From JAVBQJ01 sp031549115 (GTDB lineage: Bacteria > Verrucomicrobiota > Lentisphaeria > Victivallales > Victivallaceae), in NCBI GenBank assembly GCA_031549115.1, contig JAVBQJ010000013.1, positions 1 through 37,107 of the forward strand: 37,107 bases of DNA, given 5' to 3'. Position numbers and translations under genes: made by a program. This document shows, in pieces, positions 7,903-14,680 of the stretch (position 1 is its first letter; every line of letters begins with the position of its first letter). The notes beneath the pieces were generated by a model. That model had not been told where the DNA came from. It ran no database searches and worked only from the letters and a program-made list of their open reading frames with translations.

Positions 7903-9251
7903 TTATCCACACTGCCGACAATGTCGAAGTGCGCGAAGACGGCCACAAGTACGCGCTGCGGCCGATCGCGGCCGGTGAAAACATCATCAAATACGGAATG
8001 CCGATCGGCCGCGCCACCGTGGCCATCGCCGCCGGCGAACACGTCCACACCCACAACGTCAAAACCAATCTTTCCGGGCAGCTGGAATACACCTATACGC
8101 CGGATTTCCAGCCCGTCCCGGTACACTGTACCCGGAACTTCATGGGCTTCGTGCGCCCCGACGGGCAAATCGGCATCCGCAACGATCTGTGGGTGGTGCC
8201 GACGGTCGGCTGCATCAACCGGCTGGCTGAACGGCTGGCGCGGGAGGTGGACGGCCTGGCGCTGACGCATCCGTACGGGTGTTCACAGCTGGGCGAAGAT
8301 CACGAGACCACCGCGAAGCTATTGGCGGCGCTGGTGCGCAATCCGAATGCCGGAGGCGTGCTGGTGGTGGGGCTGGGATGCGAAAACAACACCCTGGAGA
8401 GCTTTCAAAAACGCCTCGGCGATGTGTCGAAGCTGAATATCCGTTTCCTGTTGGCACAGCAGGACGGCGATGAATTCGAGCAGGGGCTGGCGTTGTTGGC
8501 CGAATTGAAAGCCGCGCGGGTCGACAAGCGTACGCCGGTGCCGGTGTCGGCGCTGCGGGTGGGGTTGAAGTGCGGCGGCTCCGACGGATTTTCCGGTTTG
8601 ACCGCGAATCCGCTGGTCGGCCGCTTTTCCGACTGGCTGATCGGGCAGGGGGGGACTTCGGTTCTGACCGAAGTGCCGGAGATGTTCGGCGCCGAAACGC
8701 TGCTGATGAACCGCTGCGTCAACCGCGAAGTGTTCGCCAAGTGCGTCGCGATGATCAACGACTTCAAGGATTACTATGAACGTCACAATCAGGTGATCTA
8801 TGAAAATCCGTCGCCGGGCAACAAGGCGGGCGGCATCACCACGTTGGAGGACAAGTCGCTCGGCTGCGTCCAAAAGGGTGGTTCGGCGCCGGTGGTCGAC
8901 GTGCTCGGCTACGGCGACCGGCTGCAGACGCCGGGGCTGAATCTGTTGACCGGCCCCGGCAACGACCTGGTGGCTTCGACGGTGCTGGCGGCGGCGGGCT
9001 GCCACCTGGTGCTGTTTACCACCGGGCGCGGCACGCCGTACGGCACGGTGGTGCCGACGGCGAAGATCGCCACCAATTCGACGCTGGCGGCGAAGAAGCC
9101 GCACTGGATCGACTGGGATGCGATGGCGCATGGCGAAGTGACGGAATTCGCCGACTGGGTGCTCAAAGTGGCGTCGGGCGAAGTGCGGACGAAAAACGAG
9201 ATCAACGGCGATTGCGAAATCGCCATATTCAAAGACGGAGTGACCTTATGA
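7899..9251 (+). CDS. uxaA: Altronate dehydratase
   Basis: Dehydrates D-altronate to 2-keto-3-deoxy-D-gluconate (KDG). The 450-aa chain has an N-terminal SAF-type domain (residues about 1-75, with GEHVHTHNVKT at 47-57) and a C-terminal catalytic domain beginning near FMGFVRPDGQIGIRND (81-96). Later conserved blocks include GVLVVGLGCENN, LKCGGSDGFSG, LTEVPEMFGAE and GRGTPYG. It is shorter than the approximately 495 aa of E. coli UxaA but keeps all major blocks. It starts at GTG 7899, sharing GTGA with the uxaB stop, and its own stop shares ATGA with eda. Iron dependence is a property of the family, not shown here. Confidence 0.95.
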   Translation: MIIHTADNVEVREDGHKYALRPIAAGENIIKYGMPIGRATVAIAAGEHVHTHNVKTNLSGQLEYTYTPDFQPVPVHCTRNFMGFVRPDGQIGIRNDLWVVPTVGCINRLAERLAREVDGLALTHPYGCSQLGEDHETTAKLLAALVRNPNAGGVLVVGLGCENNTLESFQKRLGDVSKLNIRFLLAQQDGDEFEQGLALLAELKAARVDKRTPVPVSALRVGLKCGGSDGFSGLTANPLVGRFSDWLIGQGGTSVLTEVPEMFGAETLLMNRCVNREVFAKCVAMINDFKDYYERHNQVIYENPSPGNKAGGITTLEDKSLGCVQKGGSAPVVDVLGYGDRLQTPGLNLLTGPGNDLVASTVLAAAGCHLVLFTTGRGTPYGTVVPTAKIATNSTLAAKKPHWIDWDAMAHGEVTEFADWVLKVASGEVRTKNEINGDCEIAIFKDGVTL

Positions 9252-9850
9252 CCATCGATTTGAAATACCGGGTGATTCCGGTGCTGGTGTTGAACGATGT
9301 CGATACCGGGTTGAAGATGTGTGAAGTGTTGTGCGATAACGGTTTGCCGGTGGCGGAGATCACCTTTCGCACCGCGGCGGCGCCGGATGTGATCCGGGAA
9401 GCGTCGAAGCGCTTTCCGCAGATGCTGATCGGCGCCGGGACGATCCTGAATGTCGCCGACCTCGACCGGGCGATTCAGGCCGGGGCGAAGTTCGCGGTGG
9501 CGCCGGGCTTCAATCCGACGGTGGTAAAAGCGGCGATCGCACGCGATTTCGCTTTTGCCCCCGGCATATGCACACCGAGTGAAATCGAACAGGCGTACGA
9601 ATTGGGGTGCCGTTTTTTCAAGTTCTTCCCGGCGGAGGCGGCGGGCGGCATTGCGATGCTGAAAGCGTTGATCGCGCCGTACAAGCACCTCGGGATCAAA
9701 TTCATGCCCACCGGCGGCGTGACGACGGCGAACGCGCCGGATTATCTGGCGGTGCCGGAGATCGCCGGCGTCGGCGGTACATGGCTCGGGAAAGATGTTC
9801 CCGATTGGGATAAAGTGGCGAAATGTGTGCGGGAGGCGGTGCAATTATGA
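9248..9850 (+). CDS. eda: 2-keto-3-deoxy-6-phosphogluconate aldolase
   Basis: Class I aldolase splitting KDPG into pyruvate and glyceraldehyde-3-phosphate, the last step of the pathway. The 200-aa length is normal for Eda. E38 in VAEITFRT is the general acid/base, and K125 in FFKFFPAEAAGG is the Schiff-base lysine. GAGT and the GGV phosphate-binding segment (MPTGGV) are also present. A frame opens at 9212, but ATG 9248 is preferred: GGAG lies 8 nt upstream, the ATGA overlap with uxaA is the operon's recurring junction, and the family starts there. Confidence 0.95.
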   Translation: MTIDLKYRVIPVLVLNDVDTGLKMCEVLCDNGLPVAEITFRTAAAPDVIREASKRFPQMLIGAGTILNVADLDRAIQAGAKFAVAPGFNPTVVKAAIARDFAFAPGICTPSEIEQAYELGCRFFKFFPAEAAGGIAMLKALIAPYKHLGIKFMPTGGVTTANAPDYLAVPEIAGVGGTWLGKDVPDWDKVAKCVREAVQL

Positions 9851-10929
9851 TCCATTACAAAGATGTGAAAAGCTGCCGGTTCGATATCGTCAGCCTCGGT
9901 GAAGTGATGCTGCGGCTCGATCCGGGCGACGGCCGGATTCATACCGCGCGGACCTTCACTGCGTGGGAAGGCGGCGGCGAATACAATGTCGCGCGCGGCA
10001 TGCGGCGCTGTTTCGGGCTGCGGGCGGGGGTGGTGACGGCCTTCGCCGACAACGCGGTGGGACGGCTGGTGGAGGACTTCATCCTGCAAGGCGGCGTCGA
10101 TACTTCGTTCATCAAGTGGGTGCCGTATGACGGCATCGGGCGCAATGTCCGCAACGGCTTGAACTTCACCGAACGCGGCTTCGGGATCCGCGGCGCCAAA
10201 GGGGTTTCGGATCGCGGCAATACCGCGGTGTCGCAATTGAAGCCGGGCGATATCGACTGGGAATATCTTTTCGGTACGCTGGGAGTGCGACATTTCCATA
10301 CCGGCGGGATTTTCGCGGCATTGTCGGCGACGACGCCGGAGGTCGCGATCGAAGCGTTGAAGTGTGCGAAAAAACACGGCACCATAACCAGCTATGACTT
10401 GAATTACCGCCCGAGCCTGTGGAAAGCGATCGGCGGCAAAGCCAAAGCGCAGGAGGTCAACCGGGAGCTGGCCAAGTATGTCGATGTGATGATCGGCAAC
10501 GAAGAGGATTTTTCGGCCTGTCTGGGCATGACGGAGAATGATCTGAGCTCGATCGACACGTCGAAGTTCGAAGCGATGATCCGGGAAGTGGTCAAGCAAT
10601 ACCCGAATTTCCAGGTGGTGGCGACGACCCTGCGGCAGGTCAAATCGGCGACGCTGAACGACTGGGCGGCGATCGCATGGCAGGACGGGAAGTTCCACAA
10701 GTCGATCGAACGGCCGGATCTGGAAATCTACGACCGGGTCGGCGGCGGCGACAGCTTCGCATCGGGGCTGATTTACGGCTTGTTGACGACCGGCGACGCC
10801 GCGATCGCAGTGGATTACGGCGCCGCGCATGGAGCCTTGGCGATGACCACACCCGGCGACACGTCGATGGCGACGGTGGACGAGGTCGAAAAGTTGATAA
10901 AAGGCGCCTCCGCCCGCGTTGACCGCTGA
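9847..10929 (+). CDS. kdgK: 2-keto-3-deoxygluconate kinase (PfkB family)
   Basis: Predicted to phosphorylate KDG to KDPG between the UxaA and Eda steps. The 360-aa protein has the PfkB N-terminal signature GGGEYNVARGM near 42-52 and the C-terminal signature with catalytic D302 in VGGGDSFASGL. It starts at ATG 9847 inside an ATGA overlap with eda, with GGGAGG 10 nt upstream. A frame opening at 9823 is rejected. The operon order is thus uxaB-uxaA-eda-kdgK, with every junction a 4-nt overlap. The PfkB family is broad, so the KDG specificity rests mainly on the operon. Confidence 0.92.
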   Translation: MIHYKDVKSCRFDIVSLGEVMLRLDPGDGRIHTARTFTAWEGGGEYNVARGMRRCFGLRAGVVTAFADNAVGRLVEDFILQGGVDTSFIKWVPYDGIGRNVRNGLNFTERGFGIRGAKGVSDRGNTAVSQLKPGDIDWEYLFGTLGVRHFHTGGIFAALSATTPEVAIEALKCAKKHGTITSYDLNYRPSLWKAIGGKAKAQEVNRELAKYVDVMIGNEEDFSACLGMTENDLSSIDTSKFEAMIREVVKQYPNFQVVATTLRQVKSATLNDWAAIAWQDGKFHKSIERPDLEIYDRVGGGDSFASGLIYGLLTTGDAAIAVDYGAAHGALAMTTPGDTSMATVDEVEKLIKGASARVDR

Positions 10930-11270
10930 CGTAGCGTATTGTGGGAGAGAATGTGGGGGCTTCTCGCCCCCACGCCCCTCGGCAGGGTCACCGACCCTGC
11001 ACCTCTGCTCCAGATGCCTTTGGCATCTTCCGCGACCTTTTGGAAATTCTTCCGAGAGCGTCTGTCGCCGCGTCAAGCCGGCCAGACCACCACAAAAGCC
11101 GCCGCTGCTGCCGGCCACGGCTGGCGGGCGCCTCCGGGGGAAACTCGTCGTTTCCCCCTGCTACCCATTTCAGGACCCACGCCTGTCGCCAGGCCGGCCG
11201 CCTCAGATATGCACTGTCAACTGACTGCGCGACTCGACATGATTCGACTGTACCGCACATCCGGTGGTCC
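10930..11270. other. 341-nt gap with a cluster of short perfect hairpins
   Basis: No gene is supported. Perfect stems are: 8 bp with loop TTCTC (10953-10973); 8 bp with loop ACC (10982-11000); 7 bp with loop TTT (11012-11028); and 9 bp with loop TCGTC (11136-11158). A weaker GCCTG/CAGGC stem lies near 11181-11195. The first could end the kdgK transcript. The rest are more than a terminator needs and resemble a dispersed repeat. Open frames crossing it are low-complexity and overlap in all phases. Confidence 0.6.
10953..10973 (+). terminator. Candidate terminator hairpin after kdgK
   Basis: GTGGGGGC, loop TTCTC, GCCCCCAC, a perfect 8-bp GC-rich stem 24 nt after the kdgK stop. No U-tract follows, so it may be a pause site or processing barrier and not a true intrinsic terminator. 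Confidence 0.45.
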
Positions 11271-12038
11271 TTACAGGTCATCGTTGTACAAATCCAATCC
11301 GGCCCAACCGATGAGAAAATCCACCAGTTCCCCCGGATTGACGCCGCAACTGAAACCGCCAAACGCTGCCGCAACCACGTTGATGTCGGAATAAATATAC
11401 CATGCCTTTTTGTCATAGCTCCGCAGTTCGCATGGACCGCCGTTTTCGGGCGCATTGTTTATGAGTTCCAACTCCTCGTCGGAGAGATAACCTTCCCAGG
11501 TGTGGGAAGGATTCTCAAGCTCTTCGCCGCGTTCCCGTGCTTGGCGTATTTTTTCTTCGGCCGCTTTTTGAACCGCCCGGCTTGTCATCCATGCGCAGCT
11601 GTTGCAGTCATTTTTCGAAGCTGCTCCATCGGGACGCGGCAGGAGGAATGGCAAAAAAACGGTGGAGCCGCTATAGGTCTTGCCGCGCCGGGCCGCGTGT
11701 TCGTTCGGATAGAAAACTTCATCGTTGACGAAGGGAAACGGAACTCCGATATTTCCTTCTTCCACATGGTAAGTCGCGTTATGGCACTGCGCCAGAAAAC
11801 TTTCCCCGCCATGCAGCGCGGCCCATTCCGAATAATTGTAGGCAGGGCTGATATGCAGCAAGCCGACCTGCGCTTTGACTCCGAAACCGGTGCCGATGGA
11901 AAAAGTGCAAATGTCCGCGGCGTCATCCAACCGGTTCCGCCAATAATCCGTCCCTGACGAACAACCGGTTTCGGTCCACAACAGTCCGATTGCAACCGCT
12001 GCAATCGGCAGCAAGTCGGCAATTTCTCTCGATTTCAT
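11271..12038 (-). CDS. Lipoprotein-like protein of unknown function
   Basis: 255-aa product, function not recognised. The N-terminus is a basic start, a hydrophobic stretch (LLPIAAVAIGLLW) and a cysteine in TETGC at about position 26, suggesting a type II signal peptide, although Glu at -3 is atypical for a lipobox. Residues after it (RLDDAADICTFSIGTGFGVKAQVG) resemble a pattern I associate with small uncharacterised lipoproteins in spirochaetes and the PVC group. Later come NAAYH-like and WEGYLSDEELELINN segments and several cysteines. A frame opens at 12077, but ATG 12038 is preferred because the promoter at 12069-12097 would start transcription close to it. It stands alone, between the hairpin cluster and an IS remnant. 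Confidence 0.75.
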   Translation of the reverse strand: MKSREIADLLPIAAVAIGLLWTETGCSSGTDYWRNRLDDAADICTFSIGTGFGVKAQVGLLHISPAYNYSEWAALHGGESFLAQCHNATYHVEEGNIGVPFPFVNDEVFYPNEHAARRGKTYSGSTVFLPFLLPRPDGAASKNDCNSCAWMTSRAVQKAAEEKIRQARERGEELENPSHTWEGYLSDEELELINNAPENGGPCELRSYDKKAWYIYSDINVVAAAFGGFSCGVNPGELVDFLIGWAGLDLYNDDL

Positions 12039-12068
12039 TGTGACTGCTCTTTTCTTTGCGTTTGTGTC

Positions 12069-12097
12069 ACAATACATCGGCTTCGCCGTTCTGTCAA
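12069..12097 (-). promoter_or_regulatory. Promoter of the lipoprotein-like gene
   Basis: The minus strand carries TTGACA (12097-12092), a 17-bp spacer and TATTGT (12074-12069). The odd palindrome TTGTGACACAA overlaps the -10, and its TTGTGAC half is repeated inverted just before the start codon, giving a possible operator or small stem-loop. Confidence 0.65.
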
Positions 12098-12139
12098 GTG
12101 CCGTTCACCGGGGGCGGCTCCGTGATGGTGTCTCAAAAG

Positions 12140-12430
12140 TCAAGCCGGGTTGGCGATTTTTTTCAGCCTTTTTTGAAAAAAATGTTGCGGTTCATACGGT
12201 TGATTATTGACAACCATGGAGCGAAGTATGGTTAACAGTTTCCGCATACAAGCGCACCGTGCCGTTTTGGGGCGTTTTCCCTTGGTAATCAGTCGATCAT
12301 AAAGCGCCCTCAGGCATGGATCAAGCTGAACCGCTCGCGTTGAGTTCATATGCTGCCGTAATTCCTCATGCTCATTGACGAACTTTTTTATCTTTGCGGT
12401 AAGCTCTTCTATTTTCGCTTCCAATACCTT
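12140..12430 (-). pseudogene. IS110-family transposase remnant (C-terminal part, internally deleted)
   Basis: The leftward reading frame ending at 12140 contains LDPCLRALYDRLITKGKR and then CACMRKLLTILRSM...YEP. This is the characteristic C-terminal end of IS110/IS1111-type transposases (typically LRALYERL.A.GK..K.A..A.MRKLL.IL). Before it is a charged coiled-coil-like stretch (EAKIEELTAKIKKFVNEHEEL) resembling the linker that normally precedes the S-I-P-G-I-G region. That region and its catalytic serine, roughly 75-90 residues, are missing between about 12347 and 12346, as is the whole DEDD N-terminal domain. The gene cannot encode an active enzyme. No flanking IS ends were identified. Confidence 0.7.
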
Positions 12431-12499
12431 TCTGCCGTCTCCGCCGCCAGATTGCCGCTGAACAACAACGCGGCGAAAAAAATCGTGATAACCTTCATA
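12410..12499 (-). pseudogene. Short signal-peptide ORF, probable gene fragment
   Basis: 29 codons starting at ATG 12499: MKVITIFFAALLFSGNLAAE and then TAERYWKRK, stop. The first 19 residues are a good Sec signal peptide, but nothing of a mature protein follows. It overlaps the IS110 remnant in another frame. The simplest reading is the start of a secreted-protein gene cut off by the insertion or by a frameshift. A tiny secreted peptide is possible but unsupported. Confidence 0.4.
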
Positions 12500-12645
12500 G
12501 TGCCTAACTTCCCGGCCTGTAATCCACCTCCAATATAATAAGTGTCCGGAGTTTTTGCCAGCGCCGGAAAGTGATTTCCGGCAATATTCCGGTGATATCG
12601 TCGAAATAAAAAACATAAAAAACGCCGGAAAAACAGAATCCGGTA

Positions 12646-12715
12646 TTGACTTATGAAATAATCTTTGCTATAATTATACCAGAGCATACCAGTACATACC
12701 GGGTCAGACCACTTG
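12646..12715 (+). promoter_or_regulatory. Promoter plus four tandem 10-bp repeats (probable operator) of the first GntR cassette
   Basis: TTGACT (12646-12651), 17-bp spacer, TATAAT (12669-12674), a near-consensus sigma-70 promoter. Directly after it are four head-to-tail 10-mers: ATACCAGAGC (12676), ATACCAGTAC (12686), ATACCGGGTC (12696) and the weaker AGACCACTTG (12706). One repeat per helical turn just after the -10 suggests cooperative repressor binding, most simply autoregulation by the GntR protein encoded next. Confidence 0.8.
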
Positions 12716-12729
12716 GAGAATTGAGCAGA

Positions 12730-13869
12730 ATGATTTTTGATGGGAATCAGCGGCAATTTCTATATGAACAAATCCGGGAATACCTGATCCGGGAATTGCG
12801 GTCGGGGCGGTTGGGCGGCGACGGCCGGATTCCGTCGGAGCGCAAACTGGCGGAGGAGTTGCAGGTCAGCCGGGAGACTCTGCGGTCGGCGTTGGCGCGA
12901 TTGGAGAATTCCGGATTCATCGAACGAATTCCCTGCAAGGGGGCGTTTGTGCGCCAGGACGGGAAGCCGCGCCGGGTTTCGCTGTGTTTGATTTTCCCCG
13001 AGGAGAGTATGGACATGGCCCGGCTGTCGTTTGCCAACTACCATATTGTCAATCAGTATTGGCACGGCATCATGAGCTTCACCAACCGTCGCGAGGTGGA
13101 TCTGGTGTTTGTGCATTGCCCGGAGCAGCTCGCCGATGTTGCCGCGTTCGGGGAACGGATTGTCGATACCTACGACGGCGCTTTCTTCTTCGGCGGCCAG
13201 CTGCTGCCGTTGCGCCGCTGGTTTCAAAACCGGAGTTTTCCCTATGCGGTATTGGGGATCGGCGCGCAACCGGAGGAGGTGAACATCCGGTACGACGAAC
13301 GTATTCAGAGTGAAGTGGTGGAAGCGTTGTGGCGTCACGGTGCCCGCAATGTCGATCTCCTGGCCTTCGAAGGCGCCGCCGAGTCCGATTCGCTCCAGCA
13401 CAAAATGCAGGCGCTCCAGCAGGGATTGGCGCGGCATGGGGTGGAGTGGGATGAGCGGCGGCAAACGGTTTTTTTCCCCGATTCCGAGAGTGAAGCCGAA
13501 TGCTGTGCCCGGATGGAAGCGTTGTATTTGCGCGGCGGGCGCCCGCTTCCGGATGCGTTCTTCTGCTCGACACCGCTTCTGGGCTTCGGTCTGCTGGATT
13601 TTTCGTTGCGCCACCGTTACCGGCTGGCGCAGGATTACCGGGTAGTCGGTTATGACCACCACGAACGTCTGCGCCAGGGAGGGGCCGGGTTCTGGTATGT
13701 CCGGCTGCCGCATTTTGAAATCGGCTTTCACGCGGCGGAGCTGCTGTGTTCCATGGTGCGCGGAAACTCGAAAATCCCCCGGGAGAAGCTGATCGCCGCC
13801 ACTTTCGTCGGCGGGGATGCGGAACCGGCTGTGAGCATGGAGCCAATTGAAGCATTGGCCCATGTTTGA
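12730..13869 (+). CDS. GntR-type regulator with LacI-like effector domain
   Basis: 379-aa regulator. Residues about 5-75 form a GntR winged helix (QIREYLIRELRSG, then IPSERKLAEELQVSRETLRSALARLENSGFIERI and a GAFV wing). The rest is a periplasmic-binding-like ligand domain of the kind found in AraR-type GntR proteins (NYHIVNQYWHGI, DGAFFFGG, VVGYDHHERLRQGG). An upstream in-frame ATG at 12646 lies inside the promoter, so ATG 12730 is used. GGAG is 11 nt before it, a slightly long spacing. It heads a cassette with a prepilin-like gene (57 nt later) and a DUF4838 enzyme. The ligand is presumably a sugar released by that enzyme (inference). Confidence 0.92.
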   Translation: MIFDGNQRQFLYEQIREYLIRELRSGRLGGDGRIPSERKLAEELQVSRETLRSALARLENSGFIERIPCKGAFVRQDGKPRRVSLCLIFPEESMDMARLSFANYHIVNQYWHGIMSFTNRREVDLVFVHCPEQLADVAAFGERIVDTYDGAFFFGGQLLPLRRWFQNRSFPYAVLGIGAQPEEVNIRYDERIQSEVVEALWRHGARNVDLLAFEGAAESDSLQHKMQALQQGLARHGVEWDERRQTVFFPDSESEAECCARMEALYLRGGRPLPDAFFCSTPLLGFGLLDFSLRHRYRLAQDYRVVGYDHHERLRQGGAGFWYVRLPHFEIGFHAAELLCSMVRGNSKIPREKLIAATFVGGDAEPAVSMEPIEALAHV

Positions 13870-13926
13870 ATATATGGTTTTTCCGGATACGTAGAAATCT
13901 CAAAACAACAAAAGGAGACGGGAAAA

Positions 13927-14673
13927 ATGAAAGCACCGCATGCAAAGAATAATTTTACACTTATTGAGTTATTGGTAGTAATTGCCATTATTGCGATTCT
14001 TGCCAGCATGCTGCTGCCGGCATTGAGCAAGGCGCGGGCGGCGGCGATCAATATTTCCTGCCTGAGCAATCTGAAGCAGATGGGACTGGGAACGGCGATG
14101 TATCAGGGGGACAACAACAATATCATCTGTACCATGAACCCGACCTTCACCAAAGGGTGGATCTCGGTATATGCGGATCAGGGTTATCTGCCCGAGGGCA
14201 AAGTGGTGTTATGTCCGGCCTCCAAGCCCGGAAATTGGGATGAGAGCGATGGGAATCGGAGCTTCTGGACCTATGCGATATTGAGTCCGCTGAATGGAAC
14301 CGCGTATGCCGCCGCCTCCAGTCCGTTGGCGATGGATAACGGCAGCGGGAGCTACACCTGCTACATGAATACCAACGGCAAACTTTTCGCGCAGGATCCG
14401 ACCTGGGGAATTCCGGAGCTTTCGCCATCGGATTTCGTCCTTGTCTCCGAAGCGGTGACTCCGACCGAAAACAAGCAGTTCTGCGTCTTCGAAAGCTTCC
14501 GGACCACCCAGGCCGGTCTCTATCCGACTCATCAGAAGAGCAATAATTCGTCGTTCCTCGACGGCCATGCCGCGCGTACCGTGGTGGCGGATTTCGCCAA
14601 AATGTACATTACCGTGATGAACGCGGGGAATGAACAATTCTGGTCGCACGCGCCCGGCGGCAAATCCTGGTGA
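13927..14673 (+). CDS. Prepilin-like (type II secretion/type IV pilin-like) protein, cassette 1
   Basis: 248 aa. A short basic leader (MKAPHAKNN) is followed by FTLIELLVVIAIIAILASML and then LPALSKARAAA, the prepilin peptidase/N-methylation motif with Glu at +5 and the hydrophobic helix. The C-terminus has H-QKSNNSSFL-DG, the H-X9-DG motif of this large PVC-group family. The centre is a soluble domain rich in Gly, Asn and aromatic residues with no recognised enzyme motif. ATG 13927 has AAAGGAGA well placed. It probably sits in the inner membrane and assembles as a pseudopilin. The next gene starts 7 nt after its stop, so it is tightly tied to the DUF4838 protein. Confidence 0.92.
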   Translation: MKAPHAKNNFTLIELLVVIAIIAILASMLLPALSKARAAAINISCLSNLKQMGLGTAMYQGDNNNIICTMNPTFTKGWISVYADQGYLPEGKVVLCPASKPGNWDESDGNRSFWTYAILSPLNGTAYAAASSPLAMDNGSGSYTCYMNTNGKLFAQDPTWGIPELSPSDFVLVSEAVTPTENKQFCVFESFRTTQAGLYPTHQKSNNSSFLDGHAARTVVADFAKMYITVMNAGNEQFWSHAPGGKSW

Positions 14674-14680
14674 GAATACC

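Noticed and set aside
12676..12715. 10-bp tandem repeats considered as a simple microsatellite
   Set aside because: Placement exactly between the -10 box and the start codon, and the same design at 19353-19382 with another unit, fit an operator better than random repeat expansion.
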